Shown here in pieces: positions 53,580 to 61,198 of a stretch of 64,000 nucleotides of DNA; position 1 is the stretch's first letter; every line of letters starts with the position of its first letter. The position numbers and the translations under genes are program-made. The stretch comes from Bhargavaea cecembensis (GTDB lineage: Bacteria; Bacillota; Bacilli; Bacillales_A; Planococcaceae), in NCBI RefSeq assembly GCF_001619585.1, contig NZ_LQNT01000011.1, positions 372,001-436,000 of the forward strand, written 5' to 3'. Under the pieces are notes generated by a model, which saw only the letters and a program-made list of their open reading frames with translations, was not told the origin of the DNA and made no database searches.

Positions 53580-54518
53580 TCATTGAGAATATGTTTTCCA
53601 ACGGCCTTTTCCTTTTTCAATCAGCCCGGCACTTTTCATCATTCTTCTGGCCGCATGCCGGTCCTCCACTCCAAGAAACCTCCGGCATTCCTCATTCGTG
53701 AGTTCACCGCCGAAAATGTGGAACCAATCCTGAAGTGCTTCATTATGTGCGGAGCGGGAGATGCATCCGCAACGGCAATGCCATGCCCGATTGAGCCAGT
53801 GCATGCCGATGTCACCGCAGCCCGGGCATATGATACCGGTCCGGATATCATGGGCGGTCACCTGAGGATACATCGTGCAGAGCGGCCGCTGGATATAGGG
53901 TTCATGTGCAGCGAGCACTTGCCGGGCGAGCCCGTCCAATTCATGTTCATCCAGCAAAGGCTTTGCAGGCAGATTGCGCAAGAAAAACGGAATACTGTTC
54001 GGGAAGAGAATGGGGTGTGGAGCGGCTGCCGCCTCGACCATCTGGCTCGGGTAAGCGAAGACGACAGCGCCGTATACAGGAATGGGGGTGTTGTGCTCAT
54101 GCAGCCAGTCCCTGAACAGCATGAGGTGGCTGTCCAGCTGGGCAAATGGGCTGCCGAGCGCTTCTTCGCGGCCGTCCTTTGTGATCCGGACCAGTTGAGG
54201 GGGGATGTCCCTGATCACGGAGCGACCGGAGATGTTTTTGACTTCAAAAAGGCATGCCCACGAACGGGTAAGCAAAAGTGCGTCCAGCTGAAACCTGGAA
54301 CCGCAGGCGAGCCCAAGATCCGCGAAAACCCGGATCGGCTCAGGATGGCGGTACTCCCGGAGCACCATGTCGACCCGCGCTTCTCCACCGAAGCCTGCCT
54401 CGGCCTGTTTCCGGCGTTCCTCCAGCTTGCCGGCAAGCGGATGGCCCGGCCTGAGCCTGCGCAGTCCGGCGTCACACACCTCTTCGATTCCGGGCCTCGC
54501 CCGATTCTTCAAGATCAA
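53580..54518 (-). CDS. NERD (nuclease-related) domain protein with C-terminal zinc ribbon
   Basis: 312 residues. The NERD domain covers about residues 40-150: GFGGEARVDMVL with the conserved G-E, then QLDALLLTRSWACLFEVKNISGR, giving the D...ExK pattern of restriction-endonuclease-like folds, and a later Q-rich helix (PFAQLDSHLMLFRDWL). Near residue 238 a zinc ribbon CPGCGDIGMHWLNRAWHCRCG follows, then a helical tail. NERD proteins are thought to act in DNA processing; the substrate is unknown. TTG start (54516-54518) with GGAGGTG 5-7 nt ahead. Confidence 0.8.
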   Translation of the reverse strand: MILKNRARPGIEEVCDAGLRRLRPGHPLAGKLEERRKQAEAGFGGEARVDMVLREYRHPEPIRVFADLGLACGSRFQLDALLLTRSWACLFEVKNISGRSVIRDIPPQLVRITKDGREEALGSPFAQLDSHLMLFRDWLHEHNTPIPVYGAVVFAYPSQMVEAAAAPHPILFPNSIPFFLRNLPAKPLLDEHELDGLARQVLAAHEPYIQRPLCTMYPQVTAHDIRTGIICPGCGDIGMHWLNRAWHCRCGCISRSAHNEALQDWFHIFGGELTNEECRRFLGVEDRHAARRMMKSAGLIEKGKGRWKTYSQ

Positions 54519-54657
54519 CTCATCACCTCCATCTTCATAGTACCCGATTCAATGAGAAACTCCATGCAGTATCCTGCCGCTTTTTCGGGTATACACAGAA
54601 GAGAGACTCCCGATACTCGGAACAACAGACCAGCTGTCTCGAAAAGGAGTGAGCCAA

Positions 54658-55851
54658 TTGGAACCGGAGAAGTTTGAAATTCGCTCGGTGACGCACCGCC
54701 CAGGTGTGATCACCTTTGAATGGGACGATACGGGCGATGAATACCGCGTTTATAAGGAAGGCGAACTTCGTCAGGAAGGACCGGTGTGCGATTTTACCGA
54801 TGAGTACGTGAAAGACGGCAAAATGTATCACTACTCGGTCGAACGGATCCGCAACGGTCGGACCGAGGACGTCATCATGATGCAGACCTCCGCACTGAAG
54901 GCGGAAAAAGATGCCTACAACCCGCTCCGCTACCTTGTTTTCACGACAATTGTCGCCAAATCGCAAGTAGCCCTCTCTTGGGAGAAAGTCCCGAAAGCCA
55001 AGACCTACGCCGTCTTCAAAAACGGGGAACTCCTGACAGAAACCGAGGACTGCTATTTTATCGACCGGGAAGTGCCGGACGAGCAGACCTACTATATGAT
55101 CCGGACAAGCCGCCCGGCACGCAAGGCGGATGAACCGATGAGTGCCGGCAAATCGATTCTCGGCCGCATTGCCGGAAAGTTCAATCCGGAATCGAGCACA
55201 CAGGAAGACGTCATGGAAGAGTTCTGGATCACCAAAGTGATCGGAAAACCATCGAAGCTGCTCCTGCCGGCGGAAGAATGGCGGGAGCCTGAGCCGGTCC
55301 AGCGCTGGCGGATGCGCTATACGACTTTCCTCGAGGAGAAATTCATCAATAACCCGAACGTACTCTCCCCGAACCGGACGTTCAAGGGGGACGGCCGCGA
55401 CTTCGATCCCGAGGGCGAGTCGTTCCGCACGCGCGGGGATGTGACCCTCTCCTATAAGGATCCGGGCTACCCGCTCGTCTTCCGGAAAGAAGCCGGCAAG
55501 ACGGTCGCCTACGGGCTGTCAGGCCGAAAACGCGAGGAAGGCACCGCCTCGATCGAAGACTTTACAATCGAGCCGCTTGAGCATGACGGCAGAGAGTTCG
55601 GCTTCCTGCTGAAGCATTCGGTCGGAAACCCGATTACGCCTGCCCCGCTGATCGATTATGAAGTCCATGCCATCCTGCGCCGGCACGGCACGTTCCATGT
55701 GACGGGCTTCCATGACCAGGCGCCCCATCACGAGGTCTATCTCGACAAAGGGGATGGCTGGGTGCCGATTCACCGCGCGGCGTCAAAAGGCCTCGCCCAC
55801 ATGTCGGAAGTGATTGCCTACCAGCACTGGATTGCATCGAATTTCGAATAA
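54658..55851 (+). CDS. FnIII-like domain protein of unknown function (DUF3238-like)
   Basis: 397 residues, no signal peptide or membrane helix. Two fibronectin-III-like repeats seem to occupy the first 170 (FEIRSVTHRPGVITFEWDDTG; KSQVALSWEKVPKAKTYAVFKNGE), followed by a linker and a C-terminal domain from about 220 (YTTFLEEKFINNPN; PLIDYEVHAILRRHGTFHVTGFHDQAPHHEVYL) resembling, from memory, DUF3238 proteins of Bacilli. TTG 54658-54660 is preferred, with AAAGGAG 8 nt upstream; a GTG at 54649 is the alternative. Plus-strand, single gene. Confidence 0.6.
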   Translation: MEPEKFEIRSVTHRPGVITFEWDDTGDEYRVYKEGELRQEGPVCDFTDEYVKDGKMYHYSVERIRNGRTEDVIMMQTSALKAEKDAYNPLRYLVFTTIVAKSQVALSWEKVPKAKTYAVFKNGELLTETEDCYFIDREVPDEQTYYMIRTSRPARKADEPMSAGKSILGRIAGKFNPESSTQEDVMEEFWITKVIGKPSKLLLPAEEWREPEPVQRWRMRYTTFLEEKFINNPNVLSPNRTFKGDGRDFDPEGESFRTRGDVTLSYKDPGYPLVFRKEAGKTVAYGLSGRKREEGTASIEDFTIEPLEHDGREFGFLLKHSVGNPITPAPLIDYEVHAILRRHGTFHVTGFHDQAPHHEVYLDKGDGWVPIHRAASKGLAHMSEVIAYQHWIASNFE

Positions 55852-55856
55852 TGACG

Positions 55857-55885
55857 AAGGCCGCCTGTGAGGGCGGCCTTCTTTA
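55857..55885 (+). terminator. Terminator after the FnIII-like gene
   Basis: Stem AAGGCCGCC (55857-55865) with GGCGGCCTT (55872-55880), then CTTTATT on the plus strand. Confidence 0.85.
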
Positions 55886-55958
55886 TTTCGGGAAATAATT
55901 TCAAAAAACAACACATTTCCCGGGAAATAAACGCGGAATCGACAATTTCCCGGGATAA
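55885..55958. repeat. Three ATTTCCCGGGAAAT palindromes at 30-bp spacing
   Basis: Copies: ATTTCGGGAAAT at 55885-55896, ATTTCCCGGGAAAT at 55915-55928, ATTTCCCGGGAT at 55945-55956. Each starts exactly 30 bp after the last, about three helical turns. They lie between the ends of two convergent genes. A fourth copy is at 57797-57810. Confidence 0.8.
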
Positions 55959-55967
55959 CAGCCATAA

Positions 55968-55989
55968 AAAAACCGCGGAATTCCGCGGT
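55968..55989 (-). terminator. Terminator after the DCC-family gene
   Basis: Perfect 18-bp palindrome ACCGCGGAATTCCGCGGT followed by a run of eight Ts on the minus strand, just past the stop at 55992. Confidence 0.85.
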
Positions 55990-55991
55990 CA

Positions 55992-56399
55992 TTATGCGAG
56001 GAAGCGTTCCCGGATGTTCCGGGGCGGCAGCCTGCAGGCCTCTTCTTCGGTTTTTTTGCCGAACCACTTGAAACGGTTTTCCGCGACATAGTCGTAGGCG
56101 CGGTCACGGATCGGTTTTGGCACGATGATGAAGAGGAAAGCCAAATGCCAGAGGCCGTCGAGTTTTTTCGCAATATGAAGGGCAGCAGTGGACTTGGTGT
56201 ACGCCTTGTCTCCTTCGATCAGGACCATCGAGTCGACATCTTCCGGAATCTTGTGCTTTTCCCTCAATTCCTGGCCGACATCACTCTGGAGCGATGCGTA
56301 ACTGAAGTGCCCGACAGGATCCCGCTTGATGATGAATTGAACACTTTTGTCACAGAAATTGCAGGTTCCGTCGAACAGCACAACACGTTCTTTCTTCAT
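55992..56399 (-). CDS. DCC family thiol-disulfide oxidoreductase (DUF393)
   Basis: 135 residues. It shows the defining start VVLFDGTCNFCDKSVQFIIKRD with CXXC-type CNFC at about residues 14-17, then YASLQSD, SMVLIEGDKAYTKSTAALHIAKKL and the tail VPKPIRDRAYDYVAENRFKWFGK, all typical of the DCC/YuxK family. The start ATG 56397-56399 has GGAGG 9 nt upstream; the longer frame to 56465 is unsupported. Physiological partner unknown. Confidence 0.9.
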   Translation of the reverse strand: MKKERVVLFDGTCNFCDKSVQFIIKRDPVGHFSYASLQSDVGQELREKHKIPEDVDSMVLIEGDKAYTKSTAALHIAKKLDGLWHLAFLFIIVPKPIRDRAYDYVAENRFKWFGKKTEEEACRLPPRNIRERFLA

Positions 56400-56544
56400 T
56401 TCGGAATGCCTCCTTCCGGACTGTCTTGATTCTCCTTCAAGTATTCCCCGTCCGCCATGCGGCAAAACAGGACCGGGACGTGACGAGTGTCCATCCGCCT
56501 CCGCCAGTCATGCATGTAATAAGAAGAGAGAGGAGGTGCTTACC

Positions 56545-56862
56545 ATGATGCGACACATGCATCACCATCACCATGGTCACGGCTGCAGTTGCCACAGGTG
56601 TGTCAGGCAACCGATCGTCTGCCCGCCGATGTACCGGTTCCATGACACCTTCAAAAAGTGCGAAGTGCCGGTCATCCATCCGATTGTCAACGTCAACCGG
56701 CAGAACGTCGTGAACGTACCGCGCCACTACTTCACCGAGTCCCAAAGAACGGTCCCAGGCCGCGAAATCTGGGCAGATTCTTCCGGTCCCGGCTTTGGCG
56801 GACCAGGCTTTGGCGGACCAGGCTTTGGGGGACCAGGATCCTTCCCGGGCGGCCGCTACTGA
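56545..56862 (+). CDS. cotD: CotD-family spore coat protein
   Basis: 105 residues, very rich in His and Gly. The N-terminus is a His run (MMRHMHHHHHGHGCSCHRC), followed by the CotD-like core VPVIHPIVNVNRQNVVNVPRHYF, and a C-terminal repeat of GGPGF units. The repeat is encoded by a near-exact 15-bp tandem (GGACCAGGCTTTGGC type) from about 56792 to 56840. Ribosome site GAGGAGGTG lies 6 nt before the ATG. The family builds the inner spore coat in B. subtilis. A sigma-K promoter was looked for but not convincingly found. Confidence 0.8.
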   Translation: MMRHMHHHHHGHGCSCHRCVRQPIVCPPMYRFHDTFKKCEVPVIHPIVNVNRQNVVNVPRHYFTESQRTVPGREIWADSSGPGFGGPGFGGPGFGGPGSFPGGRY

Positions 56863-56909
56863 TCCGTTGTGGTAAAATCGGGTCAACAACACACAAAGGA
56901 TGACTCCGA

Positions 56910-57101
56910 TTGAAACGAGCACTTAAATTTGCCATTCCCATCATGCTCATCGTCGCCGGTCTGGCCTGGTGGTATCTGAATAAGGAATTCCAGGACATAC
57001 CCGGAACACACCGCATGTATATCACAATTGGCGCTGCCCTCCTGAGCGGCGTCCTCTCCTGGTTCCTGTTTCCCGAAGGACCGCAGGACCCGGAAAGGTG
57101 A
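56910..57101 (+). CDS. Small two-helix membrane protein, function unknown
   Basis: 63 residues with two predicted membrane helices (FAIPIMLIVAGLAWWYL and MYITIGAALLSGVLSWFLF) and a short charged tail. TTG start with AAAGGA 9 nt upstream. Plausible as a real gene because it has a ribosome site and its own terminator. No family recognised. Confidence 0.6.
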   Translation: MKRALKFAIPIMLIVAGLAWWYLNKEFQDIPGTHRMYITIGAALLSGVLSWFLFPEGPQDPER

Positions 57102-57106
57102 TTCCC

Positions 57107-57129
57107 CCCCGCCTCGTGCGGGGTTTTTT
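57107..57129 (+). terminator. Terminator after the small membrane protein gene
   Basis: Stem CCCCGC (57107-57112) with GCGGGG (57118-57123), then TTTTTT. It overlaps the end of the convergent GrpB-family gene. Confidence 0.85.
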
Positions 57130-57652
57130 AGTTCCCTGCAATTACCCGTTCGACGAATTCCAATTTCCCATCGGCATAGGCACGCTCGTCACCGGGATAC
57201 CGATCTGCCAGTTCAAGCTTCAGCCGCTCATAGTCTCCAGAAATCTCCGGATTTTCCCGAAGCCGGTCCCGGAACAGGATATGTTTTTTCCACCAGTCAC
57301 CACCGTGATCAACAATGTGCACGACATGGGTCTTGACCGGCGGGTCGAGCTGCCGGAATTTCGCCATAATCTCCTTTCCTTCAATCGGCTCGTTCCGCAG
57401 CCGGTAAAAGCCATGGGCTCCGAGCGACTTAAAGTCGAACCTGTCGTATTGAGCCAATTCGTCCAGCCCAACGAGCAGGTCTACTAGTGGCTTGGCTTTC
57501 AGGCCCGTCACTGCCGTGCTTCCGATGTGCTCAAACGCAACAATCTGCTCGCCGAGCAATTGCCGGAGCAAAGCCGCCTCTTCCCGGAATGATTCTTTCC
57601 ATCTGTCGTCATGGGCAACGAGAAACACCTTTCCTGCCGGCAGTCCTTTCAT
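57128..57652 (-). CDS. GrpB family protein (UPF0157)
   Basis: 174 residues of the nucleotidyltransferase-like GrpB family. Motifs VAHDDRWKESFREEAALLRQLLG, FEHIGSTAVTGLKAKPLVDLLVG near residue 40 and THVVHIVDHGGDWWKKHILFRDRLRENP near 110 are the family pattern. Start ATG 57650-57652 with GGAGGGG 6 nt ahead; the frame to 57721 is longer but unsupported. Single gene; enzymatic role unknown. Confidence 0.9.
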   Translation of the reverse strand: MKGLPAGKVFLVAHDDRWKESFREEAALLRQLLGEQIVAFEHIGSTAVTGLKAKPLVDLLVGLDELAQYDRFDFKSLGAHGFYRLRNEPIEGKEIMAKFRQLDPPVKTHVVHIVDHGGDWWKKHILFRDRLRENPEISGDYERLKLELADRYPGDERAYADGKLEFVERVIAGN

Positions 57653-57738
57653 ACATATCCCCTCCTGAACACAGCGTAGCGAACCTGTACACACAATAAA
57701 AGACTGAACAGCAATGCACATGGATCATTTAATTGAAT

Positions 57739-57770
57739 GACCAAAAGCGGAGGCCAAGCGCCTCCGCTTT
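57739..57770 (-). terminator. Terminator after the ABC exporter operon
   Basis: Stem AAAAGCGGAGGC / GCCTCCGCTTTT, with T-rich tail on either strand; 49 bp past the permease stop. Confidence 0.85.
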
Positions 57771-57796
57771 TAAACCACATGTCGGGTCTATCAATG

Positions 57797-57810
57797 TTTT
57801 CCCGGGAAAT
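57797..57810. repeat. Isolated copy of the ATTTCCCGGGAAAT palindrome
   Basis: TTTTCCCGGGAAAT, matching the trio at 55885-55958. It lies between the permease stop and the operon terminator, so it would be transcribed. Confidence 0.75.
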
Positions 57811-57818
57811 GCTCCCGC

Positions 57819-59381
57819 TTATGAAAGATCCCTTTTCCTGAACAGCAGATGCCCAAGTGCCATCAGCAGCAATCCGACGCCCCCGACAGCCAGGCAGGCC
57901 GTCAGATTGACGGCTTCGTTCGGTGTTTCATTGAGGTAATAAAATGGCGTCAGGATCCGGTAGATGTCGTCCAGGCCCAACAGCTGGCCGAGATAGCAGA
58001 CCAAGAAGTTGTAAAACAGATACAGCCAGACAATCACGTGAAGACGGTGATGGAGGCCGATCAGGAAGGCGGACAGCCCGGTAAACAGCATGACCGCGGG
58101 AATGTAATTGAGCGTGCTCACTGTGTAATCACGGAATGTGAGCCCGATACCCTCCACTCCGAGACTGGCCGCATACATTCCGGCATTTGCGAGGAACAGA
58201 GACAGCGCCCCTGTCGCCAATGCGAGGATCATGTAATCTCCCATCATTCTCAAGCGGCTGATGTTCAGTGTGCCGAGGATTTCTAGATGAGAGCGGCGCT
58301 CTTCTTTCAGGAGCTTTCCCATCACCATCAGCGGCGGTACGAGTCCGATAATGGTGACGATCACCATGAGCGTCCCGACAAATTGGACGGTCAGGCCGCT
58401 TCCTCCCTCTCCGGCCATCTGGCGGAGCATCTCATTGTCGCCGATGAACGATTCCAGATCACCGAGGACGGAGCCGTAGCTTGCGCCGAGCAGCAGTAAT
58501 CCGGCAAGCCAGCTGATGATGAGTGTCCGGCTCAGGGTAAATGCCAGGCGCAGATGGCTTCCGATGTTCCGGATGCGGCGGTTCACCTGCAGCCTGATGA
58601 CCGAATCCCCGAGGTCCCGATTTCTGAACAGCAGCCAGGCGGCAATCAGAAAGACCGGTCCCAGGAAAAACGGGACAAGCCAGACAACCTCATTTTCGCT
58701 GTACAGCGAAAGCCTGCTGATCCAGTTGTAGGGCGAGATGACGGAAAGATCGGGAGCCGCCACATCAGTCGCAGCGCGGTACGCATAGCCGAGGAGCAGC
58801 ACGGCCAGCATGATGCCGAACGCCCAGTCCGCTGATGGCAGCAACTGTGCAATCAGCAATGTCAGGCCGTAGAAAAACAGGCCGAAGCCGAATGTCTGGG
58901 CAGCATACAGGAAGTTGTCCGCGGTCTCCATCGATTCATAGCCGAACGACTGGAGGCCAGCAAACAGCACAAGCGCGAGGATGGCGTTCATCAGGAGGCC
59001 GAGTAAAACCTGCGCCGAAAAAACACCGCCACGTGTGATGTTTTTGGACAGCACCACTTCAAGCAGACCATCGTCCTCTTTTCGGCGGCTCAGCGAGTTC
59101 GCAATCATGATATTGAACAGGCCGATGACAATTGCCATGAATACCGCCATCTCATGCGAGAACATGACGCCGAGTGTGTAGTCGCCTTCCTGGATCGGTC
59201 CTGTCATGGCGATGACAGCCGGATTTTCCATCGTCGCCTTCAGTACGTCCCGGTCCCCCTGGGTCGGATAGAGCCCATGGAACGCAGGCGGCATCATGAG
59301 CGTGAGTGAAGCGATGCCGAAGATCCACCAGAAAATCCGGAACCGGGTGTCTTTCATGGAAAGGCGGAAATAGTGCCTCAT
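57819..59381 (-). CDS. ABC-2 type exporter permease
   Basis: 520 residues with about 12 hydrophobic helices in two halves. Begins MRHYFRLSMKDTRFRIFWWIFG; the extracytoplasmic stretch after helix 1 (NPAVIAMTGPIQEGDYTLG) and the cytoplasmic SLSRRKEDDGLLEVVLS motif are typical of the antibiotic/polyketide exporter permeases that pair with a separate ATPase. The second half repeats the pattern (LLKEERRSHLEILGTLNISR). ATG overlaps the ATPase stop by 4 nt. Substrate unknown. Confidence 0.88.
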   Translation of the reverse strand: MRHYFRLSMKDTRFRIFWWIFGIASLTLMMPPAFHGLYPTQGDRDVLKATMENPAVIAMTGPIQEGDYTLGVMFSHEMAVFMAIVIGLFNIMIANSLSRRKEDDGLLEVVLSKNITRGGVFSAQVLLGLLMNAILALVLFAGLQSFGYESMETADNFLYAAQTFGFGLFFYGLTLLIAQLLPSADWAFGIMLAVLLLGYAYRAATDVAAPDLSVISPYNWISRLSLYSENEVVWLVPFFLGPVFLIAAWLLFRNRDLGDSVIRLQVNRRIRNIGSHLRLAFTLSRTLIISWLAGLLLLGASYGSVLGDLESFIGDNEMLRQMAGEGGSGLTVQFVGTLMVIVTIIGLVPPLMVMGKLLKEERRSHLEILGTLNISRLRMMGDYMILALATGALSLFLANAGMYAASLGVEGIGLTFRDYTVSTLNYIPAVMLFTGLSAFLIGLHHRLHVIVWLYLFYNFLVCYLGQLLGLDDIYRILTPFYYLNETPNEAVNLTACLAVGGVGLLLMALGHLLFRKRDLS

Positions 59382-60268
59382 GACGCACCGCTCCCGGTGT
59401 CGTAATAGCGCATGAAAATATCCTCGAGCTTCGGAGGCAGTGTCTCGAGGCTATCCAATTCGTAGCCCCTCAGCACACCGAGTACTCCTTTCACCCTGTC
59501 CGCGTCAACAAGAAACTCTGCTTCAGGGCCTTCCTGCCTGAACTCATGCACCCCCTTCATGCGTCCGACCTCCGCCAGATCATCCGGCGTCCGGACCCGG
59601 TAGTGCACGCGCGTGATGTGCTTGAGTTCGCTGAACCGGCCGGTCTCGATGATTTTCCCTTCACGGATGATGGCGATCCGGTCGGCCAGCTTCTCGACTT
59701 CCGAGAGAATATGGCTGCTGAGGAGGATGCTTTTGCCCTCCGATTTGGCTGCGAGCACCTGGCGGTGGAACGTCCGCTCCATGAGCGGGTCGAGCCCGGT
59801 TGTCGGCTCGTCGAAAATGAGCAGGTCTGCATCGGACAGGAATGCCGAGATCAATGCGACTTTCTGCCGGTTCCCCTTTGAATAGGTCTTGCATTTCTTT
59901 TTTGGATCGAGCCGGAACTCCCGGATCAGCGCTTCCATCTTTTCCGTATCAGCATTTCCGCTCATCTTCATGAAAAAACGAATGACTTCTCCGCCGGTCA
60001 GGTTCGGCCAGAGCTGGACATCGCCGGGAACGTAGGCGATGTACTTCCGGTAGTCCGGCTGCACGGCAACCGGCTTTCCATGAATTCGTACTTCCCCCGA
60101 CGTCGGGCTGATCGCGCCGATAATGGCCCGGATTGTCGTCGATTTGCCGGCGCCGTTCGGCCCGATGAACCCGAACACTTCCCCTTCCCGGATTTCGAAT
60201 GATACCTCTTCCACCGCGGTGAACTTCCCGAACCGCTTCGTGATCCCCTTTAGTTCCAGCACGCTCAT
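59378..60268 (-). CDS. ABC transporter ATP-binding protein
   Basis: 296 residues. Walker A GPNGAGKSTT is near residue 36, Q-loop around VPGDVQLWPN, signature YSKGNRQKVAL (a K-G-N-R variant of LSGGQ) near 138, Walker B LLIFDEPTTGLDP near 155 and the switch His in LLSSHILSEV. The C-terminal extension after 220 is usual for drug exporters. Overlaps both neighbours by 4 nt in the order TetR-ATPase-permease. Confidence 0.94.
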   Translation of the reverse strand: MSVLELKGITKRFGKFTAVEEVSFEIREGEVFGFIGPNGAGKSTTIRAIIGAISPTSGEVRIHGKPVAVQPDYRKYIAYVPGDVQLWPNLTGGEVIRFFMKMSGNADTEKMEALIREFRLDPKKKCKTYSKGNRQKVALISAFLSDADLLIFDEPTTGLDPLMERTFHRQVLAAKSEGKSILLSSHILSEVEKLADRIAIIREGKIIETGRFSELKHITRVHYRVRTPDDLAEVGRMKGVHEFRQEGPEAEFLVDADRVKGVLGVLRGYELDSLETLPPKLEDIFMRYYDTGSGAS

Positions 60269-60894
60269 GACCGGTCCCCCCTGTAATAGATCGTCTTCAT
60301 CGCATCCAGATAGCCGCTGAATTCATCCCAGTAACGGTCAAGGTCTGCAAAATCCATCCCTTCCGCCTTCATCCGCTCCTCAGTCTCACGCGCATAGCCG
60401 TCGAACGTCCACTGGACGAGCCTCATGAGCGTTTCCGCCGGCAGGTCACTGCGGAACCGTGACAGATCAAGCCCGTCGAACATCTTCCGCTTCCCTTCCT
60501 CACCGAGCGACTCCAGCCTCTCCTTGAAGGGCGCGGGCACATCCGGCGACAGGAAAATCACCGCCACAAATTCGGAAACCTCAGGGTTCTCCGTGAAATA
60601 TCGTCGCTTCGCCTCGGCGATGCGGGCCATCCGCTCGATGAATCCCTCCCGCTCCGTACCGATCCAGTCCTCCAGGCTCTGTTCCATATGGTCCAGTGCA
60701 TAACCGATACAATCCCGGAACAGATCTTCCTTGTTCTCAAAGTAGTAATAGAGCATTCCCTTGCTCATGCCGGCATCCTTGACGATCCGGTTTGTCGACG
60801 CTTTATCGAATCCGTTTTGCGCAAACTCACGCATGGCAGCCTTTAGAATTTCGTCCTGCCGTTCGCTCTCCAGGCGCCTGAACGCTTCTTTCAT
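60265..60894 (-). CDS. TetR family transcriptional repressor
   Basis: 209 residues. N-terminal helix-turn-helix (EILKAAMREFAQNGFDKASTNRIVKDAGMSKGMLYYYFENKEDLF) spans about residues 15-60; the C-terminal ligand domain is unremarkable. First gene of the exporter operon. A pair of inverted operators over its promoter indicates autorepression, presumably relieved by the exporter's substrate. Confidence 0.94.
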   Translation of the reverse strand: MKEAFRRLESERQDEILKAAMREFAQNGFDKASTNRIVKDAGMSKGMLYYYFENKEDLFRDCIGYALDHMEQSLEDWIGTEREGFIERMARIAEAKRRYFTENPEVSEFVAVIFLSPDVPAPFKERLESLGEEGKRKMFDGLDLSRFRSDLPAETLMRLVQWTFDGYARETEERMKAEGMDFADLDRYWDEFSGYLDAMKTIYYRGDRS

Positions 60895-60921
60895 CGTTTC
60901 ACCCCGCTCTGCAGTTGGCCA

Positions 60922-60971
60922 TTGACCACACTGGTCAATACCAGTATATGCATGTTGACCAGTGTGGTCAA
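60922..60971 (-). promoter_or_regulatory. TetR-type operator pair over the exporter operon promoter
   Basis: TTGACCACACTGGTCAA (60922-60938) and its exact reverse complement TTGACCAGTGTGGTCAA (60955-60971), each nearly palindromic. On the minus strand the upstream copy contains the -35 TTGACC (60966-60971), followed by a 17-bp spacer and -10 TATACT (60943-60948); the other copy covers the start-site region. Binding of the TetR protein at both would block transcription. Confidence 0.9.
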
Positions 60972-60985
60972 TAAGCAGTTAAAGC

Positions 60986-61012
60986 AAGGCGGAGGCATGC
61001 TGCCTCCGCCTT
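60986..61012 (-). terminator. Terminator-like hairpin between thiW and the TetR operon
   Basis: Perfect stem AAGGCGGAGGCA (60986-60997) with TGCCTCCGCCTT (61001-61012), 3-nt loop. The minus-strand tail (GCTTTAAC) is weak, the plus-strand tail (TTATC) also short. It is the only candidate to end the thi transcript. Confidence 0.7.
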
Positions 61013-61093
61013 TTATCGAGCTACTATTAGGGCTAACAGAAGGTGGGTGAAGCCTAATGGTAACCACCGCCTGTCCGCCGGGCTCCCGCATCA

Positions 61094-61198
61094 TTCTATG
61101 AGCGCCTGCCCGGATTCTATGAGCGTTCCCGGCCATTCTATGAGCGCTTACTCAGTTCCTATGAGCGCTTGTCGTCCTTCTATGAGCGCTCCCCGATC
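61094..61198 (+). repeat. 21-bp-period repeat array C (five units)
   Basis: Five cores T(T/C)CTATGAGCG at 61094, 61115, 61136, 61157 and 61178, exactly 21 bp apart with variable spacers. The last unit lies inside the 3' end of thiW: read on the minus strand, its GCGCTCATAG provides the final codons and the TAG stop. The rest of 61013-61093 shows nothing. Confidence 0.9.

Noticed and set aside
53448-54677. Plus-strand frame with FYAR/MRAR-type heptads running into antisense of the NERD gene
   Set aside because: The heptads arise from the 21-bp DNA repeat; the rest is antisense to a supported gene and no ribosome site exists.
56437-56922. Minus-strand 161-codon frame opposite the CotD-like gene
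   Set aside because: It lacks a ribosome site and family match, and lies opposite the better-supported coat gene.
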